Source of the DNA: JACVRN01 sp036389255
GTDB taxonomy: Bacteria > Acidobacteriota > Blastocatellia > Pyrinomonadales > Pyrinomonadaceae
DNA: 64,000 nt
Direction of reading: 5' to 3'
NCBI GenBank assembly: GCA_036389255.1
Contig: DASVQI010000024.1
Location: 843,996 to 907,995 of the forward strand
Shown here piece by piece: positions 8,346 to 17,063 of the stretch. Below the pieces are notes generated by a model. It had not been told where the DNA came from. It saw only the letters and a program-made list of their open reading frames with translations, and did no database searches. A program made the translations under genes and the position numbers. The first letter of the stretch is position 1; every line of letters starts with the position of its first letter.

Positions 8346-11300
8346 TTAGAAAATCACCTTGGCTCCGAGCTGAATCGTCCTCGGCCCGTAGACGTTCGGG
8401 TCTCCGACTATGCCGGAGATACCGAATCCGCCAGAGGAGTTCGGATTATTCACGTCGAAGTTCTGGAAGTTCGTGTCGGGGCCGAAGTACCGGTGCCGGT
8501 TGAAGAGGTTGAAGAACTCGGCGCGCAGCTCCAACATCACGCCCTCGCGTATGGGCGTCCTCTTGAGGATGCTGAAGTTCTCGCTCAAGAAGGGGAAGAT
8601 GCGCTCGTCTGTGACGACCGGCCCGGTGCCGAAGAACCGCGACGGGTCGGCGTAATACTGCTGATAAGCGGCGCTCCCTATGGCAGGCTGGTTGATGCAC
8701 TGGCCCTGCGCGTTGCGCACCCCGCCCGGACACTCATAGTCAGGCGGCTGCGCGAAAGCCAGCCCGTTGAGCACCCTGAAGCTTAAGCCCGTCGGGTCGT
8801 TACCGGCCAGAATCGGCTGGCCCGTCAGGTTCACGCGAAGCTGTGCGCCGCGCGTGCCTGCGAAGCCTACCAGATTCAGGAAGCCCGAATTGCGGCTGCT
8901 GGTGATAACGAGCGGGAAGCCCGTCTGGTAACGGTGAATGCCGTTAATCTGCCAGCCTCCGACTAGCTTGTCTACTATGCCTCCCTGATTAAGGAAGCGC
9001 CTCCCTTTACCGAAGGGCAGCTCAAGCAGGTAGTTGAAGACGAGTACGTGCGGCGTGCTGTTCGGTGAATTGAATATAGGCCGCTCGTACGGATTCTGCG
9101 GCTGGTTGACCGGGCTGCCGCCGTACAGGTCTTCCGCGCCCGTCGTCCTCAACCTAGAGTAGGTGTAAGAAACGTCGAACTGCACTCCCTGCGAGAAGCG
9201 GCGACCGAACTTGACCTGTAGCGCGTTATACCAGCTCTGTCCCTCGCTCTCTAGCACGTTCCTCAGCAGGTTGTACTGCGGGAAGGGACGAAGCGACTGC
9301 GCCACAGTGCCGTTGAATCCGGCGAAGACGGAGTTGCTGTTGGCCGGAAGCGTGAAGCCCACGCTCTGCGCGAATGCGCGCTCCTGCGGCGTCACGTTGT
9401 TCAGATTCTTCTCCAGAAGCGGGAACCCTAAGCGCAGAGCCTCAAGCGGCAGCGCGTTCTGCCTGTTAAAGTCCGAGCGAAGACGCGTGCCTCTGCTTCC
9501 TATGTAGCCGACCGAGAGAGCGAAGTTCCTCGGAAGCTCTCGCTGTATGTCCAGACTCCACTGAGCCGTCCGACCAGACTTGTAGTTCTTGTTGATGAAG
9601 GTCACGTCCTGACCTATGAACTGGTCGTTCGGGTCTGTTGACGGGCGGGCCGGATAGCTGCTCAGGAAGAAGTTCGCGTCTGCGCCGAACTGCGGGCGCG
9701 CAAGGTGCGTGTTGTAGCCTTCCGTGCCTTCCGTAATCGCCACGTCGCCGCCGAACCCGTAAAGGATGGGCGAGTAATAAAGGCCATAGCCGCCGCGCAC
9801 CACAGTCTTGTCATTGATGGCGTAAGCGAAGCCGACGCGCGGGCCTATGTTGGAGTAGTCGGGCTTGGCTATGCCTTCGTACTGTGCCTGAAGCGCGCCC
9901 GTGCCGTTGGCCGCGACGAGAGCGCCGCGACGGCCCACGACAGGATTAATCACGTCCGGGTCGAAGCTGCGATAGCGACCGCCGGACTCCGTGCGCGGGT
10001 AGCTAATCTCGTAGCGCAAGCCTAAGTTCAGCGTCAATTTCTGCGTGAGCTTTATGTCGTCCTGAACGAAGACGGCCGGGTAGAAGTAGCGCCAGCCGGG
10101 GTCTAGCGTCTTGCTGCTGTTGAATGACCACTCGGTCGCGCCCGTGATGAGACTGGCGATGGGCCAGCCCTGGTCGTTTGTGTCTACGTTGGCCGTCTGT
10201 AGATGCCGGAAGTTGAACCAGCCGCCGGGGCTCAGAAGCTGAGCCGCGTTGAACTGCTGCCATCTAATGTCGCCGCCGAACCTCAGCGTGTGTCGCCCCT
10301 TAATCCATGTCAGCGTGTCTGAGAACTGAGTCGTGTTATCCGCAAACGGCAGGTCGTTAAAGAACGAGCCGCCTATGCCCTGATAGGCGCGTGTGTCCGT
10401 TGACGTGCCGGGGTCGCCGTAGCCCGGAAAATCAACTGCCGGGAAGGCTCCGCCAAGCACAGAGCCCGCCGGGATGCCCAGCGCAACCGCATCCGGGAAC
10501 GCTCCGACCGCAGGATTCTTTCTGGTTGTTACAGAGCGCGTGAAGCCCGCGTTGAAGTGGTTGATGATAGTAGGTGAAACCGTCCAGTCATACGAGAGTC
10601 GCGCGATGTATGACTTGATGCCGAAATCGTAGCGGCCGAAAGCATAAAGCGGAGACGCGAAGCGCGGGAAGCCGCCTTCAACCGAGCCGCTCTCGCGGAA
10701 CGAGTAGCTGAAGGAGAGGCGCTGAGCGTCCGTTATTATCTGGTCTATCTTCAAGACCGCGTTGTTCATCGTCAACGGGTTCGTAGTAGACGCAGTGTAG
10801 TTTCGGAAGACGCCGGGACGCGTCGGCACCGGCAACGTACGAAGAATCGCCAAGCCTACGGGGTCGAACGATGTGGATGGAATGATGTTGCCGGGAAACG
10901 GCGAGCGATTGCCGGGTGTGCCGCTTCTGGGGTCGTAAATCTGCACGCCGTTGGGAAACTGCTTGAGCACGTCCGGGTCTGTGAACAGCTCACCGAAGTC
11001 GCCTTGTCGCATTCTCAGGGTCGGGACGGAAATGTTGACCGTCTCGGAGCGGCTGAAGCGGTAGCCTTCGTAGTTGAAGAAGAAGAAGGTGCGATTCCTC
11101 AAGAGCCCGAATGGAGAGCCGTCCCCGATTCCGAAGCGCGGATAAAAGACGGGCCCGCCGATGTTGAAGCCGAAGTCGTGCTGAAGGTCGCGCGGCCTCT
11201 CTACACCCGTAGCATTATTGAAGAAGGAGTTGGCGTTGAGCGCCTCGTTGCGGTGCAGCCAGTAGACCTCGCCGCCGAAATCGTTGCCGCCCGACTTGAG

Positions 11301-12059
11301 GGTGAAATTGACTATGCCGCCCGATGAGCGACCGAACTCCGCCGAATAGGTGCTGGTGCTGAGCGTGAACTCCTGAAAGGCGTTCGGCCCCGGCGCAATC
11401 TCCGTGAAGTTCGTTCCGGCCTGAGCGCGGAAGGTGGATGCGCCGTCAACCAGAATCTCCGTGCCGAGCGCCTGACCGCCCGCGACGCGGAAGCGCGAAG
11501 CATTCGTGCCACGGTTGTCCTGACTGCCTATGTTGCCGGAGGAAGTGACGTTGCTGTCCAGAAAGATAAATGAGAGAGGCGTGCGGCCGCCCGCCTCGCT
11601 GCTCACCTGAAGCGGCAGTTCCCTTACCTGTCGCTCCGTCACGTTCGTCTGCCTGACGGGCGTGTCCGTCTGAATCACCGGCGCAGCGTCGGCAGAGACA
11701 GTGACTGTGTTGGTCACTTCCCCTATCTCAAGTTGAAAGTCTGCGCGGCGCACGACCTGCACGGCCACTTGCACAGAGTCCATGGCGGTCGTCTTGAAGC
11801 CGGGAGCCTCAGCCGTCAGGCGATACGGGGCGGCCTTCAGCTCCGGCAGTGTATATGTTCCCTGGTCGGAGGTAGTCGTTTCACGCACCTCTCCGGTGGT
11901 CAGGTTGGTCGCCGTGACCTTCGCGTTGGGAACGACGGCACCCGTGGGGTCAGTCACAGTTCCCGTGATGCTTCCACTGTCGCTCTGCGCGAAGACTGAC
12001 GGCGCGCACACCAGCGCCAGCAAGAGGAAGGCAAACCCTATCAGCTTGTTCGATTTCAT
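8346..12059 (-). CDS. TonB-dependent receptor, Oar-like with carboxypeptidase-regulatory domain
   Basis: This 1237-residue outer-membrane protein has a signal peptide (MKSNKLIGFAFLLLALVCAP), then a carboxypeptidase-regulatory-like beta domain (GSITGTVTDPTGAVVPNAKV, about residues 30-115), a plug region containing VRELPLQV and GGIVNFTLKSGGNDFGGEVY, and a long beta-barrel ending in GPRTIQLGAKVIF with the C-terminal aromatic Phe expected of barrels. AGGAGAGATC precedes ATG 12059. The family imports or assembles large substrates at the outer membrane using TonB energy; an oligosaccharide substrate is inferred from the neighbours. The upstream region carries a near-consensus promoter and two LacI-type palindromes, so this gene is probably repressed in the absence of an inducer. 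Confidence 0.94.
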   Translation of the reverse strand: MKSNKLIGFAFLLLALVCAPSVFAQSDSGSITGTVTDPTGAVVPNAKVTATNLTTGEVRETTTSDQGTYTLPELKAAPYRLTAEAPGFKTTAMDSVQVAVQVVRRADFQLEIGEVTNTVTVSADAAPVIQTDTPVRQTNVTERQVRELPLQVSSEAGGRTPLSFIFLDSNVTSSGNIGSQDNRGTNASRFRVAGGQALGTEILVDGASTFRAQAGTNFTEIAPGPNAFQEFTLSTSTYSAEFGRSSGGIVNFTLKSGGNDFGGEVYWLHRNEALNANSFFNNATGVERPRDLQHDFGFNIGGPVFYPRFGIGDGSPFGLLRNRTFFFFNYEGYRFSRSETVNISVPTLRMRQGDFGELFTDPDVLKQFPNGVQIYDPRSGTPGNRSPFPGNIIPSTSFDPVGLAILRTLPVPTRPGVFRNYTASTTNPLTMNNAVLKIDQIITDAQRLSFSYSFRESGSVEGGFPRFASPLYAFGRYDFGIKSYIARLSYDWTVSPTIINHFNAGFTRSVTTRKNPAVGAFPDAVALGIPAGSVLGGAFPAVDFPGYGDPGTSTDTRAYQGIGGSFFNDLPFADNTTQFSDTLTWIKGRHTLRFGGDIRWQQFNAAQLLSPGGWFNFRHLQTANVDTNDQGWPIASLITGATEWSFNSSKTLDPGWRYFYPAVFVQDDIKLTQKLTLNLGLRYEISYPRTESGGRYRSFDPDVINPVVGRRGALVAANGTGALQAQYEGIAKPDYSNIGPRVGFAYAINDKTVVRGGYGLYYSPILYGFGGDVAITEGTEGYNTHLARPQFGADANFFLSSYPARPSTDPNDQFIGQDVTFINKNYKSGRTAQWSLDIQRELPRNFALSVGYIGSRGTRLRSDFNRQNALPLEALRLGFPLLEKNLNNVTPQERAFAQSVGFTLPANSNSVFAGFNGTVAQSLRPFPQYNLLRNVLESEGQSWYNALQVKFGRRFSQGVQFDVSYTYSRLRTTGAEDLYGGSPVNQPQNPYERPIFNSPNSTPHVLVFNYLLELPFGKGRRFLNQGGIVDKLVGGWQINGIHRYQTGFPLVITSSRNSGFLNLVGFAGTRGAQLRVNLTGQPILAGNDPTGLSFRVLNGLAFAQPPDYECPGGVRNAQGQCINQPAIGSAAYQQYYADPSRFFGTGPVVTDERIFPFLSENFSILKRTPIREGVMLELRAEFFNLFNRHRYFGPDTNFQNFDVNNPNSSGGFGISGIVGDPNVYGPRTIQLGAKVIF

Positions 12060-12167
12060 GATCTCTCCTGAGAAACTCGACCGTTGTCAAAACGATGGGC
12101 CCGTTGGCTGAAAGGCCGAATCAATCTCCGGGCGTGCCCGGAAATGAGGCTTCGAAGGATGCGGGAA

Positions 12168-12181
12168 GTTAAGCGCTTAAC
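12168..12181. promoter_or_regulatory. LacI-type operator candidate, perfect palindrome
   Basis: GTTAAGCGCTTAAC is a perfect 14-bp palindrome with the central CG typical of operators bound by LacI/PurR-family regulators. It lies in the leader of the TonB receptor gene, about 125 bp downstream of the second, promoter-proximal site. Confidence 0.6.
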
Positions 12182-12293
12182 CTCCCGGTGCATGGCTGCA
12201 AAGAGAACGTGCAGCCCGCCTATCCTAGAAGCGGTCTGAAAGCTTACTCACTTGTCGAAGAGAACTACTTGGAATGACTAATTTAACTGTCAC

Positions 12294-12306
12294 GTAAACG
12301 CTTAAC
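12294..12306. promoter_or_regulatory. LacI-type operator candidate at transcription start
   Basis: GTAAACGCTTAAC shares the right half and centre of the perfect palindrome at 12168-12181. It sits immediately after the predicted -10 element, where bound repressor would block initiation. Confidence 0.55.
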
Positions 12307-12313
12307 CACTCGG

Positions 12314-12342
12314 CTTATAGCAGGACTGTCAATTTATGTCAA
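12314..12342 (-). promoter_or_regulatory. Strong sigma70-type promoter for TonB receptor
   Basis: On the minus strand a perfect TTGACA (12337-12342) is followed after exactly 17 nt by TATAAG (12314-12319). Predicted initiation is near 12307, within the operator-like palindrome at 12294-12306. Confidence 0.7.
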
Positions 12343-12382
12343 TATCTATCTGGCCCACAGGCGCAACCGGGAGCGCCTCCCT

Positions 12383-13549
12383 TTATAATCCGGCCATCCG
12401 CTTTTCCGCCCCTTCCAGCGCGGGCAGGTTGTTCTCCGGCCTGTTCAGGTAGAAGTAGGCGCAGCTAGACCAGTCGTCCGAGCGCTCGAACTTGCCGTCC
12501 TCTCTCAGGTCTTTTTCGACCAGCCCCGGCCCGGCGCGGTAGATGCGCCGACCGGTTCTGACCAGCCCGCCCCGGCTGTGGTCTGCCACGTAGCCTATCT
12601 GCTGCATCGTCACTCGTATGTCCCTGCGAAAATATATGGGGTCTACTACGTGGTAGCGGTAGAAGCACCAGCGCATGGCTCGCTCGTCCGCCACAGGGCT
12701 TCCCTGATACAGATTGGCGAACTGGCCCTGTCCCCATGCCGTGCCTATGTAGTCCTCCGTCCCGGTGCCTACGATTGTGGGAAACTGCTTGTCGCCGTCC
12801 AGATAGATTTTGATTTCGCCCTCTCCCCACCAAGTGTTGAAGTAGGTGTTCTGGTCAACTATGACGCCGATGTTGGTGCCAAGGTAACGGCCTTCGCCTT
12901 CGACCATCGGAAGAATCTCGTAGTCGCGCTGAATGGTAGTAGGATTCTCGCGCCTCCAGTGGGCGTGGAAGTAGAGCATGTTCGCGGGATGCCTATCGCC
13001 CAGCGTGTAGTTGATGTCGTAGAAAAGCTCCGGCAAGTCTCTGCCGCTCTCGTTCGTCATCACTATCCGCATTCCCGTCCTGAACGGCATAGGAACGACA
13101 GAGTTAAAGCTGCGCCCTTCAGGGTTTGAAAAAAGCGCGGACTCGAAGGTGGCCATGCGACCCAAGCCTATGCCGAAGAAGTCGCCCAAAGGAGCGCTCA
13201 CGGCCGGACGCTGTGCACCGTCCCAATAGATGTCCAGCCTGAGCCCCCTCAGCATCTGCGGGCTGCGGTCGGGAATGGTCATCCACATGCGGCGCACCAT
13301 GCCGGAGGTGCCACGCGCTTCGGCAAGCACCGCGCTCTGGCCCGCCTTGATGGCTATGGTGGGCGAGCCCTTGCGCCCTCCCATAGACTGCCCGCCCTTT
13401 CCCCTCTCGCCGGTAGGATTTTCCGGGCTGGCCCAGCGAGTCTCCACGCCTTGTGGAATCTCGTATAGAGCCTGCGCGGGTAGGCGCGCGGCGGCTGCGA
13501 CAAGAATGACGACGATAAAAAGTGCTCTGGACTTCAGATTGAAACGCAT
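12383..13549 (-). CDS. Secreted GH172 (DUF2961) family glycosidase
   Basis: The protein has the DUF2961 fold, the family now classed as GH172, whose characterised members act on arabinofuranosides and fructofuranosides. Typical blocks are GMVRRMWMTIPDRSP, SAPLGDFFGIGLG, YFNTWWGEGEIKIYLDGD and GTGTEDYIGTAWG; the Glu residues of the last two are the probable catalytic pair. I chose ATG 13549 (388 aa), with GGAGGA 6 nt upstream and a signal peptide (SRALFIVVILVAAAARLPAQ) right after it, rather than the longer frame from 13576. It lies upstream of the TonB receptor and downstream of a TPR gene on the same strand. Combined with three GH43 genes it points to arabinofuranose-containing glycans (inference). 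Confidence 0.88.
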   Translation of the reverse strand: MRFNLKSRALFIVVILVAAAARLPAQALYEIPQGVETRWASPENPTGERGKGGQSMGGRKGSPTIAIKAGQSAVLAEARGTSGMVRRMWMTIPDRSPQMLRGLRLDIYWDGAQRPAVSAPLGDFFGIGLGRMATFESALFSNPEGRSFNSVVPMPFRTGMRIVMTNESGRDLPELFYDINYTLGDRHPANMLYFHAHWRRENPTTIQRDYEILPMVEGEGRYLGTNIGVIVDQNTYFNTWWGEGEIKIYLDGDKQFPTIVGTGTEDYIGTAWGQGQFANLYQGSPVADERAMRWCFYRYHVVDPIYFRRDIRVTMQQIGYVADHSRGGLVRTGRRIYRAGPGLVEKDLREDGKFERSDDWSSCAYFYLNRPENNLPALEGAEKRMAGL

Positions 13550-13603
13550 AGTTTTCCTCCGACGAGTCATCTGCAAATCTTGAAATTGACAGGGCGCTTC
13601 TTT

Positions 13604-15196
13604 TTACTTCGGCGGGTCAATCAACCTGAAGCGCACGGCGCTCTCTTTTTCCTTCTCGGCTCGCAGCTTGTCGGCCGTAGCGAACATGCTCTGGGCCAAA
13701 TCCTTCTCTCCGAGGCGCGCGTAAACCAGACCCAACTGGTAGGCCGCAGTGGCGTCCTTCGGATTAAGCTGCATGGCCCGCTCAAGCTCCGCGCGCGCAG
13801 CCTTGTAGTTCTTCTGTCTGGAATAAGTCATGCCGAGCGCGGCGTGCGCGGCCGGATAGTTCGGCTCGGTATTGAGCGCGCGTTGCAGCCACATCGTCGC
13901 ACGCTCATCGTCGCCTTCATTGTAGGCAATCATCCCAAGGTAATATTGCGCGTCCGCGTAGGGCGCAAGCTCCAAGCTTCGCTCCAGCATCGCGCGCGCC
14001 TGCGGGAACTGCTTCAACCCGTAGAGCGCCGCGCCCAGCACGTAATAACCACCGCTCTCCTGCGGGCGCAATTTGATGAAGCGGTTCATCAAATCAACCG
14101 CCTTCTGGGCCTCGCCGTTCTGCAAGCGCGCAATCCCCAGCGCGTACAGGTAGCCCGGCTCATCCGGGTGCGCGCGTTGCAACTCTTCAAGCACGGGCAG
14201 GGCGTCGAACAGCAGGTTCAGATTCAGGGCCGTCCAGCCGAAGTCATAAAGCACCGGCTCGGATTTGGGCGCGAGCTTGCGCGCTCGAAGCAGGTAGGCC
14301 AGAGCCTTCTCCATCTCGCCCTGTGCGCGAGCCACGCGGGCCAGCGCGCGAAGGGTGTCAACGTCATCCGGTTTCGCGGCGAGCGCTTCCGTGTAATATT
14401 GCTCGGCGCGGGTGAAGTCACGCTTGCGGTAGTAGCCCGTGCCCAGATTATAGAGCAGGGCAAAAGATGGCTGGCTGCCCTGTCTGGCCGCTTCCAGAAT
14501 CTGTATGGCGTCGTCGTAAAGCTCGCGCTCGGCAAAGGCTGCGGCGAAGGCGGCTGCAATCTCGGGCGGCACTCTTCCGGGCTGCTTGAGCGGCGAGGCT
14601 AGCGCCTGAGCTTCGGTCACATGGCTCAGTCCGAGGTGGCTTTTAATCAGCACGTAAAGGTGCTCGCCTCCCATCTGCGACGAAGGTATCTTTGCCAACT
14701 GCTCAAGCGCGCGCTCGTACTCTCGCCTTCTCTCGTAGATTAGCGCGAGGTTAAGATTGATGTCCGGGTCTTCGGGCGAAAGCTTTACGGCCTCGGTGAA
14801 TGCCCAGAGCGCCCGGTCTGTTTTTTCAAGCTCAAGGTAAAGACGCGCGAGGTTCAGATAAGCGCCAATCAGAGTCGGCGCGGATTTGACTGCGCGAAGG
14901 AAAAGCTGTTCGGCTTCCGCGTTGCGCTGCTGCTGAGCGCGCACCACGCCCAGCAGGTTGAGCGCGTTGGCGTCCTGCGGCGAGCGTCTGAGGACGGCAT
15001 TAAGCTCTCCCTCGGCGCTAGACAGTTGCCCGGCGCTAATCATGCCGGCCGCGCGCTCCAGCCGGTCGTAGTTGGAGACGTTCTGCTGCGCCGCAGCTTT
15101 AACCGGCGTCGCAAACATCAGACACCCGTAGATGAAGAACAACGCCAGAGCCTTTTGAGGAAAGCTCGTGTGTGTATGAGACGGCCCTTTTATCAT
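13604..15196 (-). CDS. Secreted tetratricopeptide repeat protein
   Basis: The 530-residue protein begins with an export signal (ALALFFIYGCLMFATPVKAAA, ending near residue 37) and consists otherwise of about twelve TPR motifs, for example GQLSSAEGELNAVLRRSPQD and KNYKAARAELERAMQLNPKD. It ends with a short Lys/Glu-rich tail. It is divergent from the ASPIC/UnbV gene and lies upstream of the GH172 gene on the minus strand. A -10-like TATACT (15231-15236, minus strand) precedes ATG 15196. It is probably a periplasmic or outer-membrane-associated scaffold; no catalytic domain is visible. Confidence 0.88.
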   Translation of the reverse strand: MIKGPSHTHTSFPQKALALFFIYGCLMFATPVKAAAQQNVSNYDRLERAAGMISAGQLSSAEGELNAVLRRSPQDANALNLLGVVRAQQQRNAEAEQLFLRAVKSAPTLIGAYLNLARLYLELEKTDRALWAFTEAVKLSPEDPDINLNLALIYERRREYERALEQLAKIPSSQMGGEHLYVLIKSHLGLSHVTEAQALASPLKQPGRVPPEIAAAFAAAFAERELYDDAIQILEAARQGSQPSFALLYNLGTGYYRKRDFTRAEQYYTEALAAKPDDVDTLRALARVARAQGEMEKALAYLLRARKLAPKSEPVLYDFGWTALNLNLLFDALPVLEELQRAHPDEPGYLYALGIARLQNGEAQKAVDLMNRFIKLRPQESGGYYVLGAALYGLKQFPQARAMLERSLELAPYADAQYYLGMIAYNEGDDERATMWLQRALNTEPNYPAAHAALGMTYSRQKNYKAARAELERAMQLNPKDATAAYQLGLVYARLGEKDLAQSMFATADKLRAEKEKESAVRFRLIDPPK

Positions 15197-15377
15197 AAGG
15201 CGCAGCCGGAAACTTTGAATCTATGTTAAGAGTATATTCAGGACTCGGTTCGCCCGTGTCCCCCGGTTGGAAGGCTACAGGCCGAAACCGGCGTCATGCT
15301 GTTATAACCGTTCAGGAATTACTATACTATCATCATCACGGAGCCTGCACCGAACACTCGTGGGGCAACTCTTTTTT

Positions 15378-17063
15378 GTGAATCTTAAGGGACTATCATT
15401 TTTAGCGGCACTGCTGCTGCTCGCGCTCTTCCTGCCGCCTGAAAACGCACGCGGGCAGAAGACTGCGCCTGCCGTTGTGATGTTCGAGGAGATACCGTCA
15501 AGGTCTAGCGGCATCACTTGGAAGCACGACAACGCTCGCTCGCCGGAGCGTTATCTGCCGGAGACGGTCGGGGCGGGCTGCGCCTTTTTAGATTACGACG
15601 GCGACGGCTGGATGGACATCTATTTGGTCAATAGCGGCCAGTCGGATTTCTTCACGCCGCGCGTGCCGCTCAGGAATGCGCTCTATAGAAACAATCGCAA
15701 CGGCACTTTTACGGACGTGACTGAGAAGGCGGGCGTAGCGGGAAGAGGCTTCGGGATGGGAGCGGCTGCGGGCGACTATGACGGCGACGGTCGCGTGGAC
15801 ATATACGTCACCGGCTACGGCGGCAATATTCTTTACCGCAACAACGGCGACGCCACTTTTACGGACGTGACTGAAAAGGCGCAGGTCGGTGCGCCCGGAT
15901 GGTCAACCTGCGCCGTCTGGTTCGACTTTGATAATGACGGGCGGCTAGACCTCTTCGTCTCAAGCTTCGTCTTCTACAACAAGTCGCAGAACGCTCTCTG
16001 CACGGACAGCCGGTTGAACCGCACCTACTACTGCATCCCTCGCATCTTCAAGCCGAGTCCGAGCCGGCTCTTTCGCAACAACGGCGACGGCACCTTCAGG
16101 GACGTGAGCCGTGAATCGGGAATCGCAAACTCGCCCGGCAAATCCTTCGGCGCGGTGGCGACCGATGTTAACAACGATGGCTTGATGGACTTGTTCGTGG
16201 CCAACGACACGGTCGAGAACTTTCTCTTTCTCAACAAGGGGAATGGAAAGTTTGAAGAGGTGGGGCTGCTGGCGGGCGTGGCGTACAGCGAGGCTGGAAA
16301 GCCGCGCTCCGGAATGGGCGTGGACGCTGCGGACTATGACGGCGACGGCTGGCAAGACCTGTTCGTAGCCAACATAGACCAGGAATTGTTCAGCCTCTAT
16401 CGCAACCAGAAGGATATGACATTTGCGGACGAGGCCGGGGAAATCGGACAGGCGACGCGGCTGCTGAGCGGTTGGGGGCTGAAGTTCTTCGACTACGACA
16501 ACGACGGCGACCCGGACATTTTACTCGCCAACGGCCACCCGGACGATATGATTGACGCGCAGGTTTCCAGCGTCAAGTACCGCGAGCCGCTTTTGATGTT
16601 CGAGAACACGGGCCGCGTCTTCAGGAACGTGAGCGCGCAATCGGGCGCGGCCTTCGGCAGGGATTACCCGGCGCGCGGCATGACCGTGGGCGATTACGAC
16701 AATGACGGAGACTTAGACGCGCTCATCTCGAACAACGGCGAAGCGCCACTGCTCCTGCGTAACGAGGGCGGCAACCGTAACAACTGGCTCGGGCTTCAGC
16801 TTGTGGCAACGAAGAGCAACGCGTCGGCCGCCGGTGCTTTGATAACGTGGCGCGCGGCGGGCGGCGCGAAGTGGACACGGCTCAAGACTAGCGGCGGCAG
16901 CTACCTTGCGTCTCACGACCCGCGCGAGATTCTGGGCATAGGACGCGCCGCCAAGTTCGAGAGCGTAGAGATTCGCTGGCCAAGCGGAGCGGTTGACAGG
17001 CTCACGAACCTCCCGCTCAACACCTATGTAGTAGTAGTCGAAGGCAAAGGGATTAAAAGATGA
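15378..17063 (+). CDS. Secreted ASPIC/UnbV FG-GAP repeat protein
   Basis: Repeated FG-GAP/VCBS calcium-binding blocks (DYDGDGWMDIYLVNSG, DYDGDGRVDIYVTGYG, DYDNDGDLDALISNNG) form a beta-propeller, and the C-terminal ASPIC/UnbV domain is recognisable in the terminal IRWPSGAVDRL segment. I chose GTG 15378, which gives 561 aa beginning with a signal segment (LSFLAALLLLALFLPPENAR). A -10-like TATACT at 15323-15328 lies between this start and the alternative TTG at 15267, so the long form is unlikely. The stop overlaps the ATG of the next GH43 gene by 4 nt, tying the two products together. Family role is poorly known; extracellular adhesion or substrate binding is the usual guess. Confidence 0.9.
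   Translation: MNLKGLSFLAALLLLALFLPPENARGQKTAPAVVMFEEIPSRSSGITWKHDNARSPERYLPETVGAGCAFLDYDGDGWMDIYLVNSGQSDFFTPRVPLRNALYRNNRNGTFTDVTEKAGVAGRGFGMGAAAGDYDGDGRVDIYVTGYGGNILYRNNGDATFTDVTEKAQVGAPGWSTCAVWFDFDNDGRLDLFVSSFVFYNKSQNALCTDSRLNRTYYCIPRIFKPSPSRLFRNNGDGTFRDVSRESGIANSPGKSFGAVATDVNNDGLMDLFVANDTVENFLFLNKGNGKFEEVGLLAGVAYSEAGKPRSGMGVDAADYDGDGWQDLFVANIDQELFSLYRNQKDMTFADEAGEIGQATRLLSGWGLKFFDYDNDGDPDILLANGHPDDMIDAQVSSVKYREPLLMFENTGRVFRNVSAQSGAAFGRDYPARGMTVGDYDNDGDLDALISNNGEAPLLLRNEGGNRNNWLGLQLVATKSNASAAGALITWRAAGGAKWTRLKTSGGSYLASHDPREILGIGRAAKFESVEIRWPSGAVDRLTNLPLNTYVVVVEGKGIKR

Larger units (their letters stand above)
12060..12382. other. 323-bp intergenic regulatory region before TonB receptor
   Basis: No coding sequence is seen. 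The region separates the GH172 gene end (12383) from the receptor start (12059), both on the minus strand. It contains a promoter and two LacI-type palindromes listed separately, and a roughly 250-nt 5' leader between the predicted start of transcription and the receptor start codon. Confidence 0.8.

Noticed and set aside
13580..14602. 340-aa plus-strand open frame
   Set aside because: Antisense shadow of the TPR gene; high-GC coding frames often leave long antisense frames open.
15267..15377. N-terminal extension of the ASPIC/UnbV protein from TTG 15267
   Set aside because: The extension does not look like a signal peptide and the likely -10 element lies inside it.
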